38,149 nt of DNA from an uncultured Lysobacterales bacterium. Lineage in GTDB: Bacteria > Pseudomonadota > Gammaproteobacteria > Xanthomonadales > SZUA-36. Numbering within the stretch: position 1 is the first letter of the stretch; each line of letters starts with the position of its first letter. A program made the translations under genes and the position numbers. A model generated the notes under the pieces. The model ran no database searches. It had not been told where the DNA came from and saw only the letters and a program-made list of their open reading frames with translations. Positions 28,491-38,149 of the stretch are shown here, one piece after another. Where the stretch lies: the NCBI GenBank assembly GCA_947258865.1, contig CAMYKC010000006.1, forward strand, positions 1 through 38,149, given 5' to 3'.

Positions 28491-29836
28491 TCAGGATGCG
28501 CCTCACTGAGATCGCAAACGTGCTGGATTGTGCCCCCCCGGATGGAGACCCGGCGATAGAACATATCGTGACGGATAGCCGTAAGGTCCGTTATGGCGCA
28601 CTGTTTGCCGCCCTGCCTGGCAGTCACGTCGATGGGCATGATTTTGCCGCGGCGGCTGTTGAGACAGGCGCGTTAGCGCTTCTGGTTACCCGCCGGCTGA
28701 GTCTCGATGTGCCTCAAATCCTTGTCGAGGATGTACTGGTGGCGCTGGGGCGGCTGGCCGCGCACCTCCGTGAACGGATCGATCCAACCGTTGTGGGCAT
28801 TACAGGGAGCAACGGCAAAACCACGGTCAAGGAAATGGTGGCCAGCATTCTGAAACTGGAAGGTGAAGTTCTGGCCACTCAGGGAAACTTCAACAATGAA
28901 CTCGGTTTGCCGCTGAGCCTGTTCGGACTCGAACAAAAGCATCAATACGCAGTGCTCGAAATGGGAGCGAGTAAGAAAGGTGACATTTCCTACCTGTGCA
29001 GCATCGCCAGGCCGAACGTTGGACTCGTTACCAATATAGGGCCTGCTCACTTGCGCGGATTCGGCAGCGAAGAAGGTGTTGCGAAGGCCAAAGGCGAAAT
29101 TTACGCCAGTTTGTCCAGCGCAGGCTGGGCCATCATCAATTCAGACGAACCGTGGGCAGATATGTGGCGCGGGATGAATGCCGCCGGGCAGGCATTGACA
29201 TTCGGCGGTTCCGCCGGAAGTGATGTGCGTTTCCAGGATAACGGTGCGGGCTCTCGCATCCTGACACCGGAGGGTGAATTTGACATTCGGCTCCGGCTGC
29301 CGGGGCGGCACAACCTCATCAATGCAGCAGCAGCGACCGCAGCCGCGCTGTCGCTCGGTGTCGGTCTTTCACACATACGTCAGGGCCTGGAGAATATCGA
29401 GCCGATGCCCGGAAGGCTCAATCGGCTGCATACCGATGCCGGCTGGACGGTGATCGATGACACGTACAACGCGAACCCCGCTTCGCTTTACTCCGCATTG
29501 CAGGTACTGGCGGGAATGCAGGGAACCGCATGGCTGGTGCTCGGGGATATGAAAGAGCTGGGTTCCGGCAGCCGCAAGATGCACCAGGAAGTCGGGGAAG
29601 CAGCCAGGGCAATGGGGGTCAGCCGTTTATTCGCAACGGGTGAGATGTCCGCGTACACCGTTGATACCTTTGGCGAGGGTGCTGAACATTTCAAAAGCAG
29701 GGATGAACTGGCCGCGGCGCTTCGAAGCAGTTTGCGGCCGGGTGTCATCTGCCTGGTCAAGGGCTCCAGGTCGATGGGAATGGAAGCCGTGGTCGAAGCG
29801 GCCATCAGCGAATCTCGACTGAGGGAGGCCAGCTGA
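28487..29836 (+). CDS. murF: UDP-N-acetylmuramoyl-tripeptide-D-alanyl-D-alanine ligase
   Basis: [45 protein letters not shown]. Confidence 0.96.
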   Translation: MIRMRLTEIANVLDCAPPDGDPAIEHIVTDSRKVRYGALFAALPGSHVDGHDFAAAAVETGALALLVTRRLSLDVPQILVEDVLVALGRLAAHLRERIDPTVVGITGSNGKTTVKEMVASILKLEGEVLATQGNFNNELGLPLSLFGLEQKHQYAVLEMGASKKGDISYLCSIARPNVGLVTNIGPAHLRGFGSEEGVAKAKGEIYASLSSAGWAIINSDEPWADMWRGMNAAGQALTFGGSAGSDVRFQDNGAGSRILTPEGEFDIRLRLPGRHNLINAAAATAAALSLGVGLSHIRQGLENIEPMPGRLNRLHTDAGWTVIDDTYNANPASLYSALQVLAGMQGTAWLVLGDMKELGSGSRKMHQEVGEAARAMGVSRLFATGEMSAYTVDTFGEGAEHFKSRDELAAALRSSLRPGVICLVKGSRSMGMEAVVEAAISESRLREAS

Positions 29837-30918
29837 TGCTCTACTGGCTTTTCCAGGAATTGGCGGGGATCGATTCGGGATTCAACGTGTTTGGATATAT
29901 CACGCTGAGAACGATCCTGGGTGCACTCACAGCATTGCTGATTTCATTGCTGCTGGGCCCCTGGTTCATACGCCGCCTCGTAAAGCAACAGGTAGGGCAA
30001 CCGATTCGCAAACTGGGGCCGGAAAGTCATTTTTCGAAAGCCGGTACGCCCACCATGGGTGGAGCGCTAATCCTTTTTTCCATCATTCTCTCGACTTTGC
30101 TGTGGGCGGATCTTTCCAACCGCTATGTTTGGGTCGTGATCCTGGTGACGCTGGCATTCGGCGTGATTGGCTGGATCGACGACTACCGAAAGCTGGTTTT
30201 ACAGGATTCCGCAGGGCTGCCGGCCCGCTGGAAATACCTTGGGCAGTCCATTGTGGGTCTTGCAGTTGCCTGGTTCCTTTACTCAACGGCCGATTCGCCG
30301 GCGGCCACGGAATTGATCGTTCCGTTTTTCAAGGACGTCGCCCTTCCGCTGGGCGTTTTTTACATCATCACGACTTATTTCATGGTCGTCGGGTTTTCAA
30401 ATGCGGTCAACCTCACTGATGGTCTGGATGGTCTTGCAATCATGCCTTCGGTATTTGTCGCAGCCGCCCTGGGCATATTCGCTTATGTTGCAGGCAACTC
30501 GGTGTTTTCGAACTATCTCGCGATGCCTTCAATTCCGGGCGCGGGAGAACTTGCCATATTCTGTGGGGCGCTGGCCGGTGCCGGGCTGGGCTTTTTGTGG
30601 TTCAACACATACCCCGCTCAGATTTTCATGGGCGACATCGGGGCGCTGGCCGTGGGCGCGGCGCTCAGCACCATTGCGGTCGTTGTGAGACAGGAACTGG
30701 TATTTATCCTGATGGCGGGTGTTTTCGTCATGGAAACCGTTTCGGTGATCCTGCAGGTCGCCTCCTTCAAATTGACGGGCAGGCGGATATTCCGAATGGC
30801 GCCGATTCACCATCATTTCGAATTGAAGGGCTGGCCGGAACCCCGTGTCATCGTTCGATTCTGGATTATTTCGGTCATTCTTGTGCTGGCCGGGCTGGCG
30901 ACTTTGAAAATCAGGTGA
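29836..30918 (+). CDS. mraY: Phospho-N-acetylmuramoyl-pentapeptide-transferase
   Basis: [64 protein letters not shown]. Confidence 0.97.
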   Translation: MLYWLFQELAGIDSGFNVFGYITLRTILGALTALLISLLLGPWFIRRLVKQQVGQPIRKLGPESHFSKAGTPTMGGALILFSIILSTLLWADLSNRYVWVVILVTLAFGVIGWIDDYRKLVLQDSAGLPARWKYLGQSIVGLAVAWFLYSTADSPAATELIVPFFKDVALPLGVFYIITTYFMVVGFSNAVNLTDGLDGLAIMPSVFVAAALGIFAYVAGNSVFSNYLAMPSIPGAGELAIFCGALAGAGLGFLWFNTYPAQIFMGDIGALAVGAALSTIAVVVRQELVFILMAGVFVMETVSVILQVASFKLTGRRIFRMAPIHHHFELKGWPEPRVIVRFWIISVILVLAGLATLKIR

Positions 30919-30928
30919 ACCCGGAAGA

Positions 30929-32149
30929 ATGAAAAAAAGAACAGGGACAACCAAATACCCGGGAAGGAAGAGCCAGGCTTTCCTTGCCGGTTCAACGCCC
31001 CTTCCGGTGCGTCCCGATTCATGGGTGCTGATACCGACCCTTTTACTCCTGTCCATCGGAATTGTCATGGTCGGCTCCGCATCGATCGCCATTGCCGAAG
31101 GGCAGGGCGTCAGTGTCTACCATTATCTGCTGAGGCATCTGGTTTTCATATTCATAGGTGTCCTGCTCGCTTTTTCATTGCGCGTCATTCCGGTGAGGTT
31201 TCTCGAGCGGATCAGCCGCCCGATGCTGGCCCTCTCCGTCCTGCTCCTGTTGATCATTCTGGCGCCGGGAATTGGCCATACCGTTAATGGGAGCACGCGC
31301 TGGATTCGGCTGGGTATCGTCAATTTCCAGGTGGTAGAAGCAGTCAAGTTGATGGTTATCATTTATCTCGCCGGTTACCTGGCGCGCAAAACCCAACTCG
31401 TGCAATCGCGATTTTTCGACACGCTGAAACCCCTGATGGTTGCCGGGTTGCTTTCCGGCATCCTGCTGTTACAGCCGGATATGGGCAGCGCGGCTATCAT
31501 CACGGCTATCGTTGCCGGAATGATTTGGCTGGCCGGTGCGGCCTGGCGGCATATATTCGTCCTGGGCCTGCTGACGCTGCCAGCGTTTGCCTTCGCCGCA
31601 ATGGAACCTTACCGGCTCAGGCGAATTGTGAGCTTCATGGACCCCTGGGCTGACCCCTTTGCAAGCGGATTCCAGTTGACCCAGGCACTGATCGCCGTTG
31701 GCCGCGGAGAGCTCTTCGGTGTAGGGATCGGCGCCAGCATCCAGAAACTGTTTTACCTTCCGGAAGCCCATACGGATTTCATATTTGCAGTCCTGGCCGA
31801 AGAGTTCGGGCTGGCCGGGGTAATCGTTGTTCTGTTCCTGTTCTTATTGCTCGTCACACGCATCATGGTTATCGGGATCATGGCGCATCGCAACGATAGG
31901 CCATTCGCCGGTTTTGTTGCCTATGGCATTGGATTATGGATCGGTTTGCAGGCGATTGTCAGCGTGGGTGTGAACCTGGGGGTTCTGCCCACCAAGGGTC
32001 TTACGCTGCCCTTGATCAGTTCAGGGGGCAGCAGCATGCTGATGACGCTGATCGCCCTAGGTATCGTTCTGAGAATCAAGTACGAACTGGACAGGGATAA
32101 CCGCGTCTATGAAAAGGGAAACAGGAAACTCAAGGGGACAGCCGCATGA
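30929..32149 (+). CDS. ftsW: Lipid II polymerase / cell division protein FtsW
   Basis: SEDS protein: GIVMVGSASIAIA, NGSTRWIRLGIVNFQVVEAVKLMVI, LPEAHTDFIFAVLAEEFGLAG, LPLISSGGSSMLMTL. Confidence 0.95.
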   Translation: MKKRTGTTKYPGRKSQAFLAGSTPLPVRPDSWVLIPTLLLLSIGIVMVGSASIAIAEGQGVSVYHYLLRHLVFIFIGVLLAFSLRVIPVRFLERISRPMLALSVLLLLIILAPGIGHTVNGSTRWIRLGIVNFQVVEAVKLMVIIYLAGYLARKTQLVQSRFFDTLKPLMVAGLLSGILLLQPDMGSAAIITAIVAGMIWLAGAAWRHIFVLGLLTLPAFAFAAMEPYRLRRIVSFMDPWADPFASGFQLTQALIAVGRGELFGVGIGASIQKLFYLPEAHTDFIFAVLAEEFGLAGVIVVLFLFLLLVTRIMVIGIMAHRNDRPFAGFVAYGIGLWIGLQAIVSVGVNLGVLPTKGLTLPLISSGGSSMLMTLIALGIVLRIKYELDRDNRVYEKGNRKLKGTAA

Positions 32150-33234
32150 GCAGGCAAGAACATGGTGTGCTGATCATGGCGGGCGGCACCGGCGGCCACA
32201 TATTTCCGGGATTGGCGGTAGCAGAGCGATTACGCCATCGGGGCATTGCCGTCCGCTGGCTGGGTGCGCGGGGTGGAATGGAATGTCAGAAAGTGCCTTC
32301 AGCGGGTATTCCTCTCGATGTGGTCGATATCACCGGGTTGCGCGGTAAAGGCGCATTGCGTTGGCTTCTCATGCCCTTGAAGTTGCTCCGGGCGGTCATA
32401 CAGGCTTTCAGACTGTTGGGCGATCACCGGCCCTCATGCGCCATCAGTTTCGGAGGTTATGCGGCAGGTCCTGGCGGCTTGGCCGCGAGGCTGAGGGGGG
32501 TTCCCCTGCTCGTTCACGAACAGAATCGCATTCCCGGAATGACCAACCGGGTGCTGGCCCGGTTCGCCAACAAAGTATTGCAGGCGTTTCCGGCTACCTG
32601 GCAGGAAAATCTGAACCCCGTTACCTGCGGTAACCCGGTACGCGATTCCGTCGTTGCACTGCCCCCTCCTGATGTCCGCATGGCCGGACGTGAAGGAGCG
32701 GTTCGCTTGTTACTCACTGGCGGCAGCCAGGGTGCACGTTCTCTCAACCGTTTGTTGCCGGAAGCCCTGGGCCTGCTGCCAGCGGAACTGGATTTGGTCG
32801 TGAGGCACCAGACCGGGCCTCGCTGGAAAAAGGAGACCGAGGAAGCCTACCGAAAAGTAAAGGTAGAAGCTGACGTATCGGAGTTTATAGAGGACATGGC
32901 GGATGCTTACGGATGGGCGGATGTGGTCGTTTGCCGTTCCGGCGCCCTGACGGTATCCGAGGTGGCGGCCGCCGGCATCGGGGCTTTATTCGTACCCTAT
33001 CCACACGCCGTGGATGACCACCAGACAAAGAACGCCGAATTCCTCGTCGAGGCGGATGCCGCGGTATTGATGGCTGAGCCTGAGATCAATGCTCAAAAAT
33101 TATCGGACACGCTTGCGGTGCTCCTGGGCGATCGCCGGCGATTGGCTCAAATGGCGGCGAACGCACGCGCCGTCGCCGTACCGGATTCGGCCGACCGGGT
33201 TGCTGTCCTGTGCATGGAGTTCCTGCCGTTATGA
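32146..33234 (+). CDS. murG: Undecaprenyldiphospho-muramoylpentapeptide beta-N-acetylglucosaminyltransferase
   Basis: IMAGGTGGHIFPGLAVAERL, SFGGYAAGPGGLAARL, HEQNRIPGMTNRVL. Confidence 0.97.
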   Translation: MSRQEHGVLIMAGGTGGHIFPGLAVAERLRHRGIAVRWLGARGGMECQKVPSAGIPLDVVDITGLRGKGALRWLLMPLKLLRAVIQAFRLLGDHRPSCAISFGGYAAGPGGLAARLRGVPLLVHEQNRIPGMTNRVLARFANKVLQAFPATWQENLNPVTCGNPVRDSVVALPPPDVRMAGREGAVRLLLTGGSQGARSLNRLLPEALGLLPAELDLVVRHQTGPRWKKETEEAYRKVKVEADVSEFIEDMADAYGWADVVVCRSGALTVSEVAAAGIGALFVPYPHAVDDHQTKNAEFLVEADAAVLMAEPEINAQKLSDTLAVLLGDRRRLAQMAANARAVAVPDSADRVAVLCMEFLPL

Positions 33235-34664
33235 CCGCACGTGGATCACACCTGCAACCCATGAGGCGCATCCGCCGCGTGCATCTGGTCGGTATCGGTG
33301 GCGCCGGCATGAGCGGCATCGCTGAGGTGCTGGTGAACCAGGGGTTCGGTGTCAGTGGATCCGACCTCGCTGAAAACCGCACGACACGGCACCTGCGCCA
33401 GCTGGGCGCAGTGATCTACCAGGGACATGAGGCTTCGCAGGTCAAAGGTGCGGATGTGCTGGTCGTGTCCAGCGCCGTCTCCGATGATAATCCTGAGATC
33501 GCCGCTGCGAGGGAGTTGAGAATTCCCGTGGTTCCCCGGGCTGAGATGCTTGCAGAGCTTATGCGATTCCGGCGCGGGATCGCCATCGCCGGAACCCATG
33601 GAAAAACGACGACCACCAGTCTTACCGCCAGCTTGCTGGCGGAGGCCGGCATGGATCCGACGTTCGTCATCGGCGGCTTGCTCAACGCATGGGGAAGCCA
33701 CGCCCGGCTGGGGAAAGGAGAATACCTGGTTGCTGAAGCCGACGAGAGCGATGGTTCTTTCCTGTTGCTGCAACCCGTAGTCGCCCTGATTACCAATATC
33801 GACAAGGATCACCTCGAAGCCTACGAAAACAGTTTCGAGAACCTGAAGAAGGCATTTCTTGAATTTCTTCATCACCTGCCTTTTTACGGGGCGGCGGTGC
33901 TATGTCTTGACGATGAAAACATCGTGGAAATGATTCCATCCGTCACACGGGCCGTTGTGACCTACGGGCTGTCTGAACAGGCGGATGTGCGGGGAACCGG
34001 TCTGAGGCAGGAGGGCCGCGTGATGCATTTCGAGGTGCAGCTGCCCAACCAGGACGAGATCATTCCAGTAAGCCTCAACCTTCCTGGTGAGCACAACGTG
34101 AGAAATGCCCTGGGCGCTATCGCCATCGCCTGGGAACTGGGACTGGAATTGTCACCGATTATTGCCAGTCTGGCTTCCTTCGAGGGCATCGGCAGACGAT
34201 TCGCCGAAGTGGGGCAGTTCGAGGTGCCTAATGGACATGTCATGGTGATCGAGGATTACGGTCACCATCCCTCGGAACTCGAAGCCACGATTTCCGCTGC
34301 CCGTCAGGGCTGGCCTGAAAAGCGCATTGTCGCGGTATTCCAGCCTCACCGCTTTACACGTACGCGGGACTTGTTCGACGATTTCTCACAAGTGCTGACA
34401 AACGCCGATGTTGTCGTCCTTACAGATATCTACTCGGCGGGTGAGGAGAGCATCGATGGCATTGACAGCGGCGCTTTGTGTCAGTCCATTCGGGCCAGGG
34501 GAAAAGTCAATCCTGTCCTGATTTCAGATGTACAAGGCCTTCCCGTGGAGCTTCCGGCCATGCTGGAGGACGGGGACCTGGTGCTGCTGCTGGGCGCCGG
34601 AAACATCGGTCATGTCGCCCAGGAAATCAGGGAGAACGGTTTCGGCCATGAGGTGGTGTCATGA
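33231..34664 (+). CDS. murC: UDP-N-acetylmuramate-L-alanine ligase
   Basis: RVHLVGIGGAGMSGIAEVLVNQGFGVSGSD, IAGTHGKTTTTSL; ATGA overlap with murG. Confidence 0.97.
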   Translation: MTARGSHLQPMRRIRRVHLVGIGGAGMSGIAEVLVNQGFGVSGSDLAENRTTRHLRQLGAVIYQGHEASQVKGADVLVVSSAVSDDNPEIAAARELRIPVVPRAEMLAELMRFRRGIAIAGTHGKTTTTSLTASLLAEAGMDPTFVIGGLLNAWGSHARLGKGEYLVAEADESDGSFLLLQPVVALITNIDKDHLEAYENSFENLKKAFLEFLHHLPFYGAAVLCLDDENIVEMIPSVTRAVVTYGLSEQADVRGTGLRQEGRVMHFEVQLPNQDEIIPVSLNLPGEHNVRNALGAIAIAWELGLELSPIIASLASFEGIGRRFAEVGQFEVPNGHVMVIEDYGHHPSELEATISAARQGWPEKRIVAVFQPHRFTRTRDLFDDFSQVLTNADVVVLTDIYSAGEESIDGIDSGALCQSIRARGKVNPVLISDVQGLPVELPAMLEDGDLVLLLGAGNIGHVAQEIRENGFGHEVVS

Positions 34665-35602
34665 GCGTGGTCCCTCCTCTGAAATCACTTGACGCTGCGG
34701 CATTCGGCCGGGTTGGCCTGGTCATCGGAGGCGACAGCGCTGAGCGGGAAGTGTCACTGAATGGCGGAAAGTCTGTCGCCGCTGCGCTGGAACGTAACGG
34801 GATAGATTTCCGGGTGTTTGATGGTCCGGCTGCCCTTTTTGAAGCCCTCCAGGCTGGAGGAATTGATCGGGTTTTCAATCTGTTGCACGGTCCGGATGGC
34901 GAAGACGGATCACTCCAGGGCGCCCTGCAATTGATGAAAGTCCCGGTCACTGGTGCGGACCTTGCATCTTCAGCGCTGACCATGGACAAGGTTCGATCCA
35001 AGTGGGTTTGGGAGCGCACTGGAATTGCCACTCCGCCATTCGAGTGTTTTGGCCCGGATGAGACGGATTATGAGCGGGCTCTGGATCAATTTGAACTGCC
35101 CTTGTTCGTCAAACCGACCGGGCTCGGTTCGAGTATTGGCGTTTCGAAGGTTGGACGCAAGAGTGAGCTGCAGGCGGCTGTCGATCTGGCACGGAAATTC
35201 GGCAGTTCGATCCTTATCGAAGCAGGAATCTCGGGCAAGGAATATTTTGCCGGCGTGCTCGGGCGCATGACATTGCCGCTTATCCGCATCGAAACGCCGC
35301 GCGAATTCTACGATTACGAGGCAAAGTACGAATCCGACAGTACGCAATACTTCTGCCCCTGTGGTTTAGCGCAGGACCTCGAATCCGAGCTGCACAGCCT
35401 TTCACTCAAAGCATACGACTTGCTTGGTGTATCGGGGTGGGGACGCGTGGATTTCCTGCTGGATGAAACAGGTAAGGCCTGGTTCCTGGAAGTCAACACC
35501 ACGCCTGGAATGACCGATCATAGCCTGGTGCCGCAGGCTGCTGCTGAGATCGGAATCGGCTTCGATGAATTGGTCTGGCGCATTCTGGAGACAAGCCTGT
35601 GA
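34661..35602 (+). CDS. ddl: D-alanine-D-alanine ligase
   Basis: GGDSAEREVSLNGGKSV, LLHGPDGEDGSLQGALQLMKVPVTGADLASSALTMDK, FLEVNTTPGMTDHSLVPQAA. Confidence 0.96.
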   Translation: MSVVPPLKSLDAAAFGRVGLVIGGDSAEREVSLNGGKSVAAALERNGIDFRVFDGPAALFEALQAGGIDRVFNLLHGPDGEDGSLQGALQLMKVPVTGADLASSALTMDKVRSKWVWERTGIATPPFECFGPDETDYERALDQFELPLFVKPTGLGSSIGVSKVGRKSELQAAVDLARKFGSSILIEAGISGKEYFAGVLGRMTLPLIRIETPREFYDYEAKYESDSTQYFCPCGLAQDLESELHSLSLKAYDLLGVSGWGRVDFLLDETGKAWFLEVNTTPGMTDHSLVPQAAAEIGIGFDELVWRILETSL

Positions 35603-36360
35603 ATCGCTACCGTGAGGCCGGCTTCCGGACCAGCCGTGGATTCACCAGCGGGTTGCTGGCCGTTGTTATCCTGTTCTTTGCGGCAATGGCCGGGCTCGCC
35701 TGGGTCTGCATGGGTATCGTGGCAAGCGATCGCTGGCCGATCCGCTGGCTCGAGATCAATGGTACTTTCCAGCGGGTCAGCGCGGAACAGCTGCGGGCCA
35801 CGCTGACGCCTCAAATCCACTCCAGCTTTTTTACCATCGACCTACGAAAATTGGGAGATACCGCGTCTGGAATTTCATGGGTGTCTTCTGTTCAGATCCA
35901 CAAAAAATGGCCGGATACGGTCAGCGTCGCGATCGAAGAATACGATCCGGTCGCGCATTGGAATCGCGGCCGCTTGATCTCCAGCAAGGGTCAGCCCTTC
36001 AAGGTGCCCGAGGCGGATGAACTGCAGGGATTGCCCTGGTTGCAAGGTCCGGAAGTACGGCTGGCCGAAGTCCTTGAAACCTGGGTCGAGTTCAATGATC
36101 TGCTGATGCCTTTGGGCCTGGAAATTGAACAGTTGGAACTGGACCAGCGTGGCGCCTGGTCGATGGTGCTGGTCAATGGCACTCATGTACACCTCGGCCG
36201 TGATTCTGCCGCTGAGCGGCTGCAGCGGTTGTTGGGAAGCTGGAATTCCCTCATGCGGGAACAGCCGGCTCCACCCCAGGACATCGATCTCAGATATACA
36301 AATGGCTTCGCGGTGATGTGGCCGCAGCGCTTACAACGACAATCGGGGACTGACAGCTGA
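35599..36360 (+). CDS. ftsQ: Cell division protein FtsQ
   Basis: N-terminal TM, POTRA-like WLEINGTFQRVSAEQLRATLTP...KKWPDTVSVAIEEYDPVAHWN; located between ddl and ftsA. Confidence 0.92.
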   Translation: MNRYREAGFRTSRGFTSGLLAVVILFFAAMAGLAWVCMGIVASDRWPIRWLEINGTFQRVSAEQLRATLTPQIHSSFFTIDLRKLGDTASGISWVSSVQIHKKWPDTVSVAIEEYDPVAHWNRGRLISSKGQPFKVPEADELQGLPWLQGPEVRLAEVLETWVEFNDLLMPLGLEIEQLELDQRGAWSMVLVNGTHVHLGRDSAAERLQRLLGSWNSLMREQPAPPQDIDLRYTNGFAVMWPQRLQRQSGTDS

Positions 36361-37593
36361 ATGAAGGCAAGGAAATCTGAAAAATCACTGGTGGTGGGTT
36401 TGGATGTGGGAACTTCCAAAATCGTCGCGATCGTGGGCGAAAGCCAGCCTGATGGCTCGGTGGAGGTGATCGGCCTTGGTTCGCACCCTTCCACCGGCTT
36501 GCGTCGCGGCGTCGTCGTTGACATGGCATCCACCGAGCAAGCGATACAACGCGCCGTGGAAGAGGCCGAATTGATGGCAGGCTGCGAAATTCACTCGGTA
36601 TTCGCAGGCATATCCGGCAGCCATATCCGCAGCCTCAACTCGGATGGAACCGTGGCCATCAAGGATAAAGAAGTTTCCGAAGGTGACGTGGATCGTGTAT
36701 TGGATGCGGCGCGAGCCGTGCCGGTGGCCGCCGATCAGAAAATCCTGCATGTCCTGCCGCAGGAATACGTGATTGATAACCAGGATGGAATACGGCAGCC
36801 CATCGGAATGTCCGGTGTGCGGCTCGAAGCGCATGTGCACGTGGTAACGGCAGCACTGAGTGCGACACAGAATATTGGTAAATGCGTGGCGCGCTGCGGC
36901 CTGACGGTCGATGAGCTGATCATGCAGCCACTGGCCGCGAGTTATGCGGTACTCACCGACGATGAGAAGGACCTCGGCGTATGCCTCGTAGATATCGGCG
37001 CGGGCACCACGGACATAGCCGTTTTTACCGATGGCGCCATCCGGCACACGGCCTGCATCCCCATCGCGGGTGACCAGGTCACGAACGATATTGCGGTTGC
37101 TTTGCGGACCCCTACTCAGCATGCGGAAGACATAAAGGTCAAGTACGCATGCGCTCTTGAGCAACTGGCACGAAACGACGAGAGCATACAGGTTCCCAGC
37201 GTGGGTGACCGCACCTCCAGGCAGCTGGCCAGGCAGACACTGGCCCAGGTGGTGGAGGCGAGATACAGGGAGTTGTTTTCATTGGTGCAAGCCGAGCTGC
37301 GGCACAGTGGGTTTGAAAACATGGTGGCGGCCGGGCTGGTCATGACGGGCGGCGCATCACGGATTGAAGGCGCAGAGGAATTGGCCGAAGAGATTTTTCA
37401 TATGCCAGTGCGATTGGCCACACCGCAATACGTCACGGGCCTGTCAGACGTGGTGAGCAATGCGATCCACGCGACCGGCGTCGGGCTTTTGCTCTATGGC
37501 AACCAGGTAGATACGGGAGGAGGCCTGCTTGCCACCGGAGGTGGAGATACGTTTTTTGATCGGGTCCGGAGTTGGTTCCGGGGCGAATTTTAG
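36361..37593 (+). CDS. ftsA: Cell division protein FtsA
   Basis: LVVGLDVGTSKIVAIVGE, GSHIRSLNSDG, CLVDIGAGTTDIAVF. Confidence 0.97.
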   Translation: MKARKSEKSLVVGLDVGTSKIVAIVGESQPDGSVEVIGLGSHPSTGLRRGVVVDMASTEQAIQRAVEEAELMAGCEIHSVFAGISGSHIRSLNSDGTVAIKDKEVSEGDVDRVLDAARAVPVAADQKILHVLPQEYVIDNQDGIRQPIGMSGVRLEAHVHVVTAALSATQNIGKCVARCGLTVDELIMQPLAASYAVLTDDEKDLGVCLVDIGAGTTDIAVFTDGAIRHTACIPIAGDQVTNDIAVALRTPTQHAEDIKVKYACALEQLARNDESIQVPSVGDRTSRQLARQTLAQVVEARYRELFSLVQAELRHSGFENMVAAGLVMTGGASRIEGAEELAEEIFHMPVRLATPQYVTGLSDVVSNAIHATGVGLLLYGNQVDTGGGLLATGGGDTFFDRVRSWFRGEF

Positions 37594-37655
37594 TCCAGGA
37601 CTGTTCTCAATTTGACCATGTCCTATAACAACGGCGAGCGAGAGGAGATATAGAA

Positions 37656-38149
37656 ATGTTTGAACTAGTGGAGAACTACACACCCAGCGCAATGATCAAG
37701 GTGATCGGTGTGGGCGGAGGCGGTGGCAACGCCGTCGCGCAAATGATCGATGCCAGCATAGACGGCGTGGAATTCATTGCCGCCAACACCGATTCCCAGG
37801 CGCTCAGACAATTCAAGGGCAAGACCATTCTGCAAATAGGATCCAGTGTCACCAAGGGACTGGGCGCGGGCGCGAACCCGGAAGTCGGACGTCAGGCGGC
37901 GCTGGAAGACCGCGATCACATCATGGAAATGCTGGCGGGCGCCGACATGGTCTTCATCACGGCAGGTATGGGTGGCGGAACCGGAACAGGTGCTGCGCCC
38001 GTAATAGCCCAGGCCGCGAAGGAACAGGGCATCCTGACCGTGGCGGTCGTCACCAAGCCGTTCCACTTCGAGGCGCGGCGCCGTATGCAGATTGCTGAAA
38101 AAGGGATTGAAGAATTGGCTGCGCACGTGGATTCACTGATTACCATTCC
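37656..38149 (+). CDS. ftsZ: Cell division protein FtsZ, N-terminal part (runs off window)
   Basis: [31 protein letters not shown]...[11 protein letters not shown]...[37 protein letters not shown]; absent from the ORF track because no stop is in the window. Confidence 0.97.
   Translation, partial: MFELVENYTPSAMIKVIGVGGGGGNAVAQMIDASIDGVEFIAANTDSQALRQFKGKTILQIGSSVTKGLGAGANPEVGRQAALEDRDHIMEMLAGADMVFITAGMGGGTGTGAAPVIAQAAKEQGILTVAVVTKPFHFEARRRMQIAEKGIEELAAHVDSLITI

Overview
The window is a gammaproteobacterial-type chromosomal segment made mostly of conserved housekeeping synteny. From left to right it contains: (i) the end of a surface-polysaccharide locus, with a truncated Wzt-like ABC ATPase, two GT2 glycosyltransferases, a SAM methyltransferase and an NAD-dependent epimerase; (ii) ettA on the minus strand; (iii) glyA-nrdR-ribD-ribE-ribB(A/X)-ribH-nusB-thiL followed by a broken pgpA; (iv) a BON lipoprotein, yraN and lpoA on the minus strand, divergent from rsmI; (v) the class A RNase P RNA gene rnpB; (vi) a minus-strand accessory block of one MFS transporter and two tandem secreted DUF3604 (PHP-like) proteins, placed between rnpB and mraZ; (vii) the dcw cluster mraZ-rsmH-ftsL-ftsI-murE-murF-mraY-ftsW-murG-murC-ddl-ftsQ-ftsA-ftsZ (ftsZ runs off the end). 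The most notable observations are: murD is missing between mraY and ftsW; a 19-nt poly(A) run replaces a conserved motif-adjacent segment in one DUF3604 gene without changing its length; pgpA has an out-of-frame internal deletion; an HDOD-protein/ABC-ATPase chimeric junction lies near position 270; the GTP-cyclohydrolase-II half of 'RibBA' is degenerate (RibBX type); a MraZ operator-like array with ~10-bp phasing overlaps a strong promoter; and the MFS gene overlaps the 3' end of rnpB. Three local anomalies (the chimera, the poly(A) run and the pgpA deletion) could be draft-assembly artefacts and need read-level checks. I did not find a clearly novel defence, CRISPR or mobile system. The best candidate for undescribed biology is the MFS + tandem DUF3604 insertion.
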